Source of the DNA: Clostridia bacterium
Lineage (GTDB): Bacteria > Bacillota > Sulfobacillia > SLMV01
DNA: 5,023 nucleotides
Direction: 5' to 3'
Assembly: GCA_007133365.1 (NCBI GenBank)
Contig: SLMV01000065.1
Coordinates: 1-5,023 of the forward strand
Numbering within the stretch: position 1 is the stretch's first letter; each line of letters opens with the position of its first letter. Made by a program: the position numbers and the translations under genes. Below the pieces are notes generated by a model that was not told the DNA's origin, made no database searches, and worked only from the letters and a program-made list of their open reading frames with translations. This document shows, one piece after another, positions 1 to 5,023 of the stretch.

Positions 1-1250
1 CCCAATAACCAATCGCGCTGCAAAAGCCCGCGCATGTACCAATCGCTGTTCTCATCGTCGGGTTGAAACGATTCGGGCAGCCGGGATAGATCCGGATGCA
101 ACAAATAAGGGCGAAGCGCATCCGTCAATCGCCAGCGTTTATCAACCGTAAACGCTTCGGTTTCCCCCGCCGTTCCCAGGACGATCATGGCATCCTCGAT
201 TTCCGAATACGTGCTCACCACCACACCGTGCGCATCCATGGCCATCGACAGGAGGTGTTCGGAAATGAGCTGGGCATCGATATCGGCAAACGGGAAGTTG
301 AGGTACTCGTTTTGCGCTTCGGCCAACAAACGAAGAAGCCGGGTGCGAAGCAATAAGTGGGCGTCATTTTCTTTCTCCGTCGTGATGTCCCGAGTGAGGG
401 ACAACACGGACACCGGTTCGTTGTCCGAGGAATACTCGGGAATCACCCGGGTATGATAATGGCGTTCACCTCGGGTTGTCGGATAACGCCACTCATAACG
501 CTGTTCACGACCGGTGCTGATCGCCTTCGCCTGCATCCGATCCCAGCGCTCGACCAGGGGTTCGGAAATGCCCAATTCGGCATTGGTTTTGCCCAACGCC
601 TCCCGCCGGGAAATTCCCAAGAATTGCTCGACCGCCGGATTGGTGTAAAGCCGCCGCCCCTGAAGATCCACTCGAGCGATGAGATCCGGGGAATTTTCCG
701 CTAAAGCCCTAAACGCGCGTTCCCGCTCCTGATGCATCATCGCATCGGACGCCTCCCACCCAACCGGACGGGCGAGCACCAAACCTCCCTCGGCTCCCTC
801 ATTAGGAAACGGTACCAGCTCAAACTCAACCGGGTGAGCGGGCGAATCCGTGCTTTGGAGCCTTAAGTAGGCCCTTTTGGGTTCAGAGAAAGACCGAAAT
901 GGTAAGACGAGGTCGGGTTCGTCGATCAAAGGAAGTAAATCGTGAAGCCTTTGTCCACGGGCGGTCTTGATGGGGACATTGACCAGATCCCGAGCCCGTA
1001 CATTGAGATCCAGAACCCGACTGTCCCCGTCCACGATGAAGGCCGGATTATCCAGCGCCTCGAAGGCCTGGTGGTGAGATCCGCGGTGACGTCCCTTTCG
1101 AAGTCGTGCGACGGCATAGCCCAGAACTAAGGACAGCCCAAGAAAACCGATCAATCCGACCGTCACACCGATCCTCCCCGTGCCGAGGCCATACCCGGTG
1201 AGGCCAACCCCAACTCCCCATATAACGGCGCATCCAATCCAGGCCTTCAC
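1..1250 (-). CDS. Membrane-anchored PAS-PAS sensor protein, 3' end outside window
   Basis: Open for 416 codons from GTG 1250 to the window edge. From that start, two hydrophobic helices (about residues 4-21 and 27-48) form a tight hairpin followed by basic residues (ARLRKGRHR), so almost nothing is exposed outside and the sensing part is cytoplasmic. A first, divergent PAS domain begins near residue 61 (QAFEALDNPAFIVDGDSRVL). A second, more typical one spans about 178-290 (ALAENSPDLIARVDLQGRRL, then YTNPAVEQFLG, ending LTRDITTEKE). Residues from about 300 onward (LLRLLAEAQNEY...) look like the start of a GAF-type domain. Such proteins usually end in a histidine kinase, GGDEF/EAL or other output domain, but that part is not here, so the output cannot be named. 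No recognisable PAS cofactor motif was seen. The start is uncertain: GTG 1250 overlaps a six-codon frame with a good ribosome binding site; TTG 1295, ATG 1340 and ATG 1433 are also in frame. It follows the MCP on the same strand and may share its transcript. Confidence 0.85.
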   Translation of the reverse strand, partial: MKAWIGCAVIWGVGVGLTGYGLGTGRIGVTVGLIGFLGLSLVLGYAVARLRKGRHRGSHHQAFEALDNPAFIVDGDSRVLDLNVRARDLVNVPIKTARGQRLHDLLPLIDEPDLVLPFRSFSEPKRAYLRLQSTDSPAHPVEFELVPFPNEGAEGGLVLARPVGWEASDAMMHQERERAFRALAENSPDLIARVDLQGRRLYTNPAVEQFLGISRREALGKTNAELGISEPLVERWDRMQAKAISTGREQRYEWRYPTTRGERHYHTRVIPEYSSDNEPVSVLSLTRDITTEKENDAHLLLRTRLLRLLAEAQNEYLNFPFADIDAQLISEHLLSMAMDAHGVVVSTYSEIEDAMIVLGTAGETEAFTVDKRWRLTDALRPYLLHPDLSRLPESFQPDDENSDWYMRGLLQRDWLL

Positions 1251-1267
1251 CGTCGATCGACCACCAT
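1247..1267 (-). other. Six-codon leader frame overlapping the PAS gene start by GTGA
   Basis: ATG at 1267 opens a frame MVVDRR that stops at TGA 1249-1247. AAGGAG at 1281-1276 lies 8 nt upstream, which is ideal spacing. Its stop overlaps the GTG at 1250 as GTGA, the classic geometry for termination-reinitiation coupling. No start codon in the PAS frame itself is well placed for this AAGGAG. Alternatively, one missing base near 1250-1252 (for example GG read for GGG) would fuse MVVDRR directly to VKAWIG and give a normal basic N-terminus before the first membrane helix. The sequence alone cannot separate a real leader from an indel. Confidence 0.45.
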
Positions 1268-1275
1268 GCCATCCG

Positions 1276-1281
1276 CTCCTT
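1276..1281 (-). promoter_or_regulatory. Ribosome binding site AAGGAG that complicates the PAS gene start
   Basis: AAGGAG lies 8 nt before ATG 1267 (six-codon frame) and 3 nt before ATG 1272 (a 74-codon frame that does not resemble a protein family). It is 25 nt from GTG 1250, too far to serve it directly. Because it is the best Shine-Dalgarno in the region, it argues that translation begins here rather than at the far-upstream in-frame ATG 1433. Confidence 0.6.
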
Positions 1282-1384
1282 AATGTCGCCTTCAATTCAA
1301 GTCTGAAAACACAGAAATTCCCATAAAATATAAACATACTTCGGCAGTTGGTAGGAAAATCCTGCCTGTTACCCGTTGATGGCG

Positions 1385-1396
1385 AACGGTACCGTT
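1385..1396. promoter_or_regulatory. 12-bp perfect palindrome AACGGTACCGTT, operator-like
   Basis: AACGGTACCGTT is its own reverse complement and lies in the MCP-PAS gap, about 55-60 bp upstream of the AT-rich possible -10 of the PAS gene. Perfect palindromes of this size in intergenic DNA are often sites for dimeric regulators, but I do not recognise a family consensus and chance cannot be excluded. Confidence 0.3.
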
Positions 1397-1478
1397 TCCG
1401 ATCAAAATGACAAGAGGAGCGTACCAACATCATCGGTGTCGCCCCCCTTGCAGATATTCTGTTTTACGTCACGGCCCC

Positions 1479-3767
1479 TTAGATTTTAAATTGAGCCAGG
1501 ACTTCCTCCACTTTCTCGGCCGCCGCTAACGCCTGATTGGCCGCCGCCGCCACGTTTTGCATCAACGATTCCTGCTCGCCCGCCACACCGTTTAGGTTAA
1601 CGGAATTGTCCCGCGCCGTCTCCGCGATGCCGGACAATTCGTCCATGGCCGCTGCCACTTCCTGACTGCCGGCGGCCATCTCTTCGGTCGCCGCCGTGTT
1701 CTCCTCGACCACACTGGAGACGGATTGCATTGATTCGGTCACCCCGGCCATGTTCTCCTTTAGCTTCTGGAATTCTTCTCGGAGCACGTCGGTGGCCGAC
1801 CGAGTTTCCGCCGCCGCTTCGCGCACCTGATCGATGACCTCACGGGTCGTATGAGCGCTTTCTTCGGTCTGTGAGATGGCGGTCAACGATTCCTCGGTTC
1901 CCGAAGAGGCATGTTCGATCGATTGCACCATCTTGCCGGTGATCTCGGCGATCTCCCCGGTCGCATCCGAGGCGCGTTCCGCTAAGCTCCGGATTTCTTC
2001 GGCCAACACGGTAAAGCCTTTGCCGGCCTCCCCGGCGCGACTGGCCTCGATGGCCGCATTGAGTGCAAGCAGATTGGTCTGCCCCGAGATATCCCGGATC
2101 ATTTCCGTAATCTTATTGATCTCTTCTGAGGATTCGCGCATTTGGTCCATGGTGTCGTTGGTCTCCTGGGCCGTCGCCTTGAGTTGTTCCACCACCGAGT
2201 TCACCTGCGCGATGGACGTCGCGCCGCTATCGGCCTGCTCGGCGTTTTGATTGGCAAGATCGGCCGCGATTCCCACCTGTTCTTGGCTGTTTTCGAGCAT
2301 TTCCAGCATCTCGGTGACCAGGTTCTGGGCATCTTCGATATTGGAAGCCTGCTCTTGGGCCCCCGAGGCCACCTGTTCCACCCCTTCGGAGACCTGCCGT
2401 GAGTTCGACGCGGCATCACGGGTCATCTCGGACTGTTGTTGGGCCTGTTTCTTCATATCCTCCGTGCCGGAAACGGCCTGCTTCATGGCGTCGAGCCCCA
2501 CCTGGGCGTTCTGGGCCATTTCATCACTGGTGGCACGACTCTCGTGGGTGGATTGCATCACGTCCGTGATGATATCGGCGATCTTGGCGACAAAAGCGTT
2601 GAAATTATCGGCCAACTGCCCGATCTCATCCCCCCGGTTGACCTCGAGCCGTTTCGTGAGATCGCCGCCGCCGGCGGCCAGGGCCCCTAATTCGTCGCTA
2701 ATGCCGACGATCGGTTGGGCCAGACCGCGGCTCAGGATGTATCCGGCCGCAACGACAATGATGGATGCCGCCAGCACCAAAAAGATCGTATTTCGCTGCA
2801 TGGCCGCCATCGGGGCAAAGGCTTCGGCCGTATCGATCTCCACCAGCAATCCGACCGGGTTGTCCCCAAGTTCCGCCACCGAGCCAAACCCTAAAACCCT
2901 CTCGCCCCGATATTCCGGGTATTCGCCTTGCATTTCAAAGTCCATCTGACCGGTCGCGATAGGTTCGGAGAGCGTTTGGCTCCCGTAAGTGTCGATGCTG
3001 ACGTTCATCGCCGCATCCGTTTGATAATCCCCCAACAAGGTGTCGGTCAAAAGCAAACCGTTTTCGTCAATCAAATAGGCATCGGCGGTATCTCCCAACT
3101 CGTCCAAACCATCGTGTATGGCATCTTGAATCCCGGCCTGGTCGACGACCAGACTGAGCGTCCCCACCTGATCCCCGGTCGTTCCTTCACTCAGAACCGG
3201 AATTGAACGCACCAGCACCAGGTGCTCCACGATGTCGGAATAGAAGATGTCCGACCAGACGGCCGTGCCGCCAAGGGCATGTTGCACATAATCTCGGTCC
3301 GCGAGGTTTTCACCGATCAGATCGCTCTGATCGCTGTAGACCAGATTGCCCTCAAGGTCGGTCAAAAAGAGAAATGCATAGCCATAGGCATCAACCGCCG
3401 TGGGTCCAAGATTATCCAAAATCGGAATCCGATCCTGCCACATGGGATCGGTGGTGTCCCCGGGTTCGCCGATGGTGCTCCCGGCGTGCTCCCCGCCTTG
3501 CAAGATGTTAAGGCTTTGATAAAAATCTCGCGTTTGCGCCAATACCCGGGCGTCACCTTCTCGTTCCTCGCTAAACCCCTCCAATTCTTCATCGGCCAAA
3601 CTTCCGTACAACGTCAAAGTGCGATAGACTTGCTCTTCCATATCCGCGCTCGCCTGATAATAACTGAGTAAACCCACGCCCACCGCCGGCACTAATCCCA
3701 CCAGCAAAAAGAACAGGGTCACTTTTACCATCAACGACCCGCGAAACTTATCCAATAACCCCTTCAT
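1479..3767 (-). CDS. Methyl-accepting chemotaxis protein, dCache-HAMP-MCP signal
   Basis: Transmembrane chemoreceptor of 762 residues that would sense a ligand outside the cell and control the CheA/CheW kinase complex. TM1 lies at about 14-36. An extracytoplasmic sensor of about 285 residues (37-325) has the two-lobed dCache look (AFLFLTDLEGNLVYSD, later YVQHALGGTAVWSDIFYSD). TM2 is at 326-345, HAMP at about 346-398, then the long signalling coiled coil. Its hairpin tip is unmistakable (QTNLLALNAAIEASRAGEAG, then KGFTVLAEEIRSLAE) at about 552-600. Probable methylation sites are SSVVEENTAA (684-693, fitting the [AST][AST]xx[EQ][EQ]xx[AST][AST] pattern) and ASGAQEQASN (467-476, one mismatch). 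It ends VLAQFKI, with no CheR-tethering NWETF-type pentapeptide. ATG 3767 is chosen because GGAGG lies 6 nt upstream; an in-frame TTG at 3827 would add 20 residues but lacks such a site. The sensor segment has about 55 Asp/Glu, nine Arg and no Lys. Family is certain; the ligand is unknown, and no amino-acid-binding dCache motif was recognised. Confidence 0.97.
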   Translation of the reverse strand: MKGLLDKFRGSLMVKVTLFFLLVGLVPAVGVGLLSYYQASADMEEQVYRTLTLYGSLADEELEGFSEEREGDARVLAQTRDFYQSLNILQGGEHAGSTIGEPGDTTDPMWQDRIPILDNLGPTAVDAYGYAFLFLTDLEGNLVYSDQSDLIGENLADRDYVQHALGGTAVWSDIFYSDIVEHLVLVRSIPVLSEGTTGDQVGTLSLVVDQAGIQDAIHDGLDELGDTADAYLIDENGLLLTDTLLGDYQTDAAMNVSIDTYGSQTLSEPIATGQMDFEMQGEYPEYRGERVLGFGSVAELGDNPVGLLVEIDTAEAFAPMAAMQRNTIFLVLAASIIVVAAGYILSRGLAQPIVGISDELGALAAGGGDLTKRLEVNRGDEIGQLADNFNAFVAKIADIITDVMQSTHESRATSDEMAQNAQVGLDAMKQAVSGTEDMKKQAQQQSEMTRDAASNSRQVSEGVEQVASGAQEQASNIEDAQNLVTEMLEMLENSQEQVGIAADLANQNAEQADSGATSIAQVNSVVEQLKATAQETNDTMDQMRESSEEINKITEMIRDISGQTNLLALNAAIEASRAGEAGKGFTVLAEEIRSLAERASDATGEIAEITGKMVQSIEHASSGTEESLTAISQTEESAHTTREVIDQVREAAAETRSATDVLREEFQKLKENMAGVTESMQSVSSVVEENTAATEEMAAGSQEVAAAMDELSGIAETARDNSVNLNGVAGEQESLMQNVAAAANQALAAAEKVEEVLAQFKI

Positions 3768-3773
3768 AATCCG

Positions 3774-3778
3774 CCTCC
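3774..3778 (-). promoter_or_regulatory. Ribosome binding site GGAGG deciding the MCP start
   Basis: GGAGG sits 6 nt before ATG 3767. This supports MKGLLDKF as the true N-terminus: a short basic segment followed directly by TM1. The longer TTG-initiated version is less likely. Confidence 0.75.
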
Positions 3779-3829
3779 ATTCGCCAAATAATCGTCCCCT
3801 GGATTCGATGCTCCTAATCATGCGCAAGC

Positions 3830-3870
3830 TGCTGACGCTTCTTTCATCGTTATTAGTTATATCGTCAGCA
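3830..3870. repeat. 8-bp inverted repeat TGCTGACG/CGTCAGCA around the MCP transcription start
   Basis: TGCTGACG at 3830-3837 and CGTCAGCA at 3863-3870 are perfect inverted copies separated by 25 bp. Their centres are 33 bp apart, about three helical turns, so both arms face the same side of the DNA. The upstream arm overlaps the putative -10 and the other lies about 15-20 bp downstream of the presumed start. This suits a repressor operator better than an RNA hairpin, because the start would fall between the arms. If transcription starts farther upstream, an 8-bp stem with a 25-nt loop could form instead. Confidence 0.4.
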
Positions 3871-3886
3871 AAAGCACCCGCTGTTA
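3859..3886 (-). promoter_or_regulatory. Sigma-28 (SigD/FliA)-like promoter candidate for the MCP gene
   Basis: Read on the minus strand, TAAC (3886-3883), 16 nt, then GACGATAT (3866-3859). The motility sigma factor consensus is about TAAA-N15-GCCGATAT, so this matches 3 of 4 and 7 of 8 positions with one extra spacer base. Chemoreceptor genes are commonly in this regulon. Transcription would start near 3850, giving an untranslated leader of about 85 nt. The match was judged by eye. Confidence 0.45.
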
Positions 3887-3920
3887 GAAAATGACGCGAG
3901 GAATTTGGCAGATGAAGGGC

Positions 3921-3949
3921 AAAAAGCCCCCGGTGGGGTGGGGCTCTTT
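3921..3949 (-). terminator. Intrinsic terminator after the cysteine-rich gene
   Basis: On the minus strand AAAGAGCCCC, an 8-9 nt loop, GGGGGC and a TTTTT run form a GC-rich stem (AGCCCC/GGGGCT, extended by A-T pairs) with the T-run directly after it. It lies 23 nt past the stop codon of the small gene and upstream of the MCP promoter candidate, separating the two transcription units. Confidence 0.85.
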
Positions 3950-3972
3950 CACTTCGTTATTCCCAACAATCC

Positions 3973-4086
3973 TTATCCCTCCCGTTCGCAGTGGGGAAGG
4001 GAGTCTCGCTCATAATGGCTTTCCCGACAAGGATCACACTGGCCATGTCGTTGGCAATCCACTTTGGGACACGCACATCCTGCCAT
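3973..4086 (-). CDS. Small cysteine-rich, probably metal-binding protein, 37 aa
   Basis: Encodes 37 residues with Cys at 4, 6, 11, 17, 20 and 33 and His at 14, 24 and 32. The pattern is C-x4-C-x5-C-x2-C-x3-H-x8-C, with HGQC, CDPC and LPHCER blocks. AGGAGG at 4100-4095, 8 nt before the ATG, and a terminator just after the stop strongly support a real gene despite its size. The pattern resembles very small cysteine-rich proteins that I recall from anaerobic bacteria and archaea (CP..C..HG.C..C...H.....LP.C.R), mostly annotated as uncharacterised. Zinc or another metal is the likely ligand; this is inferred from the spacing only. There is no signal peptide or membrane segment, so it is presumably cytoplasmic. 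It lies downstream of the amidase with a structured gap between, and its function is unknown. A plus-strand frame across the same bases (3891-4361) is considered spurious. Confidence 0.82.
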   Translation of the reverse strand: MAGCACPKVDCQRHGQCDPCRESHYERDSLPHCEREG

Positions 4087-4092
4087 TCGTCA

Positions 4093-4100
4093 CACCTCCT
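4093..4100 (-). promoter_or_regulatory. Strong ribosome binding site AGGAGGTG of the cysteine-rich gene
   Basis: AGGAGG (4100-4095) is a full Shine-Dalgarno core with 8 nt before ATG 4086. It is the strongest site in the window and the main proof that the 37-codon frame is translated. Confidence 0.8.
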
Positions 4101-4114
4101 CTTCATCCATCCGC

Positions 4115-4144
4115 TTTAAAAATCGCATGCCGATTTGGGCCCAA
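4115..4144 (-). promoter_or_regulatory. Weak sigma-A-like promoter candidate for the cysteine-rich gene
   Basis: TTGGGC (4144-4139), 18 nt, then TTTAAA (4120-4115) would start transcription about 20 nt before the ATG. The -35 is poor. The same bases contain a perfect palindrome TTGGGCCCAA (4135-4144) and a small hairpin AAATCG/CGATTT (4136-4120) followed by two more T residues, which could instead act as a weak terminator or attenuator. These readings compete. Confidence 0.25.
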
Positions 4145-4174
4145 CCGTCACATTCGATCCGTGCTATCCCCCCA

Positions 4175-4276
4175 GTCGGAAAACCTAGTCCTCCGACCGA
4201 CCCCTTTGGGTATCGTTAAGACTAGGGCCGAAGGGGCCAACCCGCTCTCACTGCAGGGTCGGGAGCCCGCGGCTCC
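4175..4276 (-). ncRNA. Candidate structured RNA or leader, possible H-type pseudoknot
   Basis: The minus strand between the amidase stop and the cysteine-rich gene can form, in order: a hairpin GGAGCC/GGCTCC with a 3-nt loop (4276-4262); a hairpin GGCC/GGCC (4238-4226); stem S1 CCTAGTC (4226-4220) with GACTAGG (4190-4184); a nested hairpin CGATACCC/GGGGTCG (4215-4198); and stem S2 GTCGGA (4197-4192) with TCCGAC (4180-4175). The 3' arm of S1 lies in the 11-nt loop of S2, so the two either exclude each other or form an H-type pseudoknot. S1 is followed by TTTT (4183-4180), giving it a terminator-like form. I do not recognise a known riboswitch class. It could equally be a complex 3' end of the amidase transcript. 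Confidence 0.3.
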
Positions 4277-4288
4277 TAAACAGCCCGG

Positions 4289-5023
4289 TCACTGGTTTTG
4301 GGACGCCTTCGGCGTCAGATCCGGGGGCACCCTCAAATTTGCCGCTTGCTCGAACGCATAGGCGAGCTGTATCAGTCGCGCCTCGCGAAACGCCCGCCCG
4401 GAGAAGGTAATGCCCACCGGTGCTCCCCGCCCATCAAGCCCCATGGGGACACTCACCGAAGGATAACCCGCTTTGGCCGTAATGGAGGCCCCTTGATTCC
4501 CGACGAACAGTAGAGCATCCAGCGCATAGTCCGCCATCACCCGGTCAATGCCCTCATCACGCGCCCACCGCCGATCCTTTGCCAAGGCCTCCAAATACGT
4601 TGGATCGGTCAAGCGGCCCGATGTGGCCGCCGACGCCAACAACTGGGTTTGCCCGTAAAGAAGCGCCGTGGCGGAATGGTGGAGATTGAACGCAATCAAT
4701 TCGTTTAAAGTATGAACCGGACACCACGCCGGCAGTTGACCCAGAAAAGCGTCGAGAGCCGGCTTGAACTCGTAAGTCAAGACGTCATACTGCCACTCGG
4801 GCGGTTCGGGGAAAATGGAGGTCGGGTCCAACACCTCGGCACCGGAACGGCGTAAGACATCGAGCACCGTTTCCACCCGGTCCAGCACCTCATCGCTCAA
4901 GCTACGGTAATATTCCCGCGGCACGCCGATGCGCGCATCCTTCAACCCTTCGGGGTCCAAGAACCGAGTGTAATCAAGCGGTTGGTCGCGATCCCTTTTG
5001 GCCGTCGCCGGATCTTTGGGGTC
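4289..5023 (-). CDS. Amidase-signature family enzyme, C-terminal half (5' end outside window)
   Basis: 244 residues plus the stop; the frame is open at the window edge (DPKDPATAKRDRD...DYTRF), so TTG 4960 is internal and not the start. Amidase-signature enzymes hydrolyse carboxamides using a Ser-cisSer-Lys triad and are usually about 450-520 residues. The triad lies in the missing N-terminal half, so activity cannot be judged. Family hallmarks seen: DARIGVPREYY near 29-39; LTYEFKPALDAFL near 82-94; the C-terminal block LDALLFVGNQGASITAKAGY then PSVSVPMG (about 168-195); and PVGITFSGRAFREARLIQLA then YAFEQA (about 202-227). HTLNELIAFNLHHSATALLY fits general amidases rather than GatA, so a role in tRNA amidation is unlikely. 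The substrate is unknown. The last codons contain a perfect hairpin (GACGCC/GGCGTC) 15 nt before the stop. Confidence 0.92.
   Translation of the reverse strand, partial: DPKDPATAKRDRDQPLDYTRFLDPEGLKDARIGVPREYYRSLSDEVLDRVETVLDVLRRSGAEVLDPTSIFPEPPEWQYDVLTYEFKPALDAFLGQLPAWCPVHTLNELIAFNLHHSATALLYGQTQLLASAATSGRLTDPTYLEALAKDRRWARDEGIDRVMADYALDALLFVGNQGASITAKAGYPSVSVPMGLDGRGAPVGITFSGRAFREARLIQLAYAFEQAANLRVPPDLTPKASQNQ

Larger units (their letters stand above)
1251..1478 (-). promoter_or_regulatory. Control region between MCP and PAS gene
   Basis: This 228-base gap holds no convincing separate gene. On the minus strand I see no GC stem followed by a T-run after the MCP stop, so readthrough from the MCP is possible. 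It has a perfect 12-bp palindrome at 1385-1396 and an imperfect hairpin (GGCAGGA/TCCTACC, one mismatch) just downstream. An AT-rich tract at 1321-1340 contains TATATT (1332-1327), a possible -10 with only a poor -35 at usual spacing. The PAS reading frame stays open through the gap back to ATG 1433, preceded by AAGGGGGG at 8 nt. The encoded stretch is rich in Cys, Phe, Arg and Asn and does not look like real protein. Confidence 0.4.

Noticed and set aside
1048..1272. Minus-strand 74-codon frame from ATG 1272
   Set aside because: It is out of frame with the clear TM-PAS protein, its Trp/Arg-rich product resembles nothing, and AAGGAG is only 3 nt before its ATG.
2660..2690. GC-rich palindromic run (gccgccgccggcggcc) resembling a repeat or hairpin
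   Set aside because: It encodes the Ala-Gly-Gly-Gly stretch of the HAMP region of the MCP; codon bias explains it.
1876..2949. Long plus-strand frames antisense to the MCP, including one of 232 codons
   Set aside because: Their Ser/Ala/Cys-rich products are typical reverse-strand shadows of a GC-rich coiled-coil gene; the minus-strand MCP is unambiguous.
3768..3827. MCP start at TTG 3827, adding 20 residues
   Set aside because: No suitable ribosome binding site precedes the TTG, whereas GGAGG is well placed for ATG 3767 and gives a normal N-terminus.
4140..4230. Possible ykkC (guanidine-I) riboswitch, suggested by CTAGGTTTTCCG and ACTGG on the minus strand
   Set aside because: The other conserved blocks of that class (TCCGAGAG and the AAAAGCCCGGGAGA-type end) are absent, and the downstream gene is not a guanidine-related gene.
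4175..4288. T-box leader or cobalamin riboswitch
   Set aside because: I see no T-box TGGNACCGCG-type sequence and no cobalamin core, and the downstream gene fits neither.
3891..4361. Plus-strand 156-codon reading frame
   Set aside because: It runs antisense across the terminator, the well-supported cysteine-rich gene and the amidase end; its product is Pro/Arg/His-rich with no recognisable family, and ATG 3891 lacks a clear ribosome binding site.

Overview
The window carries four protein genes, all on the minus strand: the 3' half of an amidase, a tiny cysteine-rich protein, a complete methyl-accepting chemotaxis protein (MCP), and the 5' part of a membrane-anchored PAS sensor protein. The amidase and the sensor each run off an end. 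The longer plus-strand reading frames lie antisense to these genes and look like shadows. GC content is moderately high. The Shine-Dalgarno sites are strong (AGGAGG, GGAGG, AAGGAG), and a sigma-28/SigD-like promoter candidate lies before the MCP. These features and the protein types suggest a Bacillota-like bacterium, but this is a weak inference. The MCP sensor domain is very acidic and has no lysine, which hints at a halophilic or alkaliphilic lifestyle.

Layout in the direction of transcription (high to low coordinates). 5023-4289: C-terminal half of an amidase-signature enzyme. 4288-4087: a 200-base gap whose minus strand can fold into a compact set of helices, including a possible H-type pseudoknot, ahead of a strong ribosome binding site. 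4086-3973: a 37-residue Cys/His protein that looks metal-binding, followed by a clear intrinsic terminator at 3949-3921. 3920-3768: MCP control region with a SigD-like promoter and an 8-bp inverted repeat spanning the presumed transcription start. 3767-1479: MCP of 762 residues with TM-dCache-TM-HAMP-signalling architecture. 1478-1251: AT-rich control region with a 12-bp perfect palindrome and no convincing terminator. 1250-1: sensor with two TM helices, two PAS domains and the start of a probable GAF-like domain; its output domain is outside the window.

The MCP and the PAS protein are both signal-transduction proteins and may be read together, because no terminator separates them. The amidase and the cysteine-rich protein have no evident link to signalling, and the terminator at 3921-3949 isolates them from the MCP. 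The oddest points are the start of the PAS gene (a well-placed ribosome binding site drives a six-codon frame that overlaps the GTG start by 4 nt), the lysine-free acidic MCP sensor domain, and the folded RNA candidate upstream of the cysteine-rich gene. I found no mobile element, CRISPR array, tRNA or rRNA.
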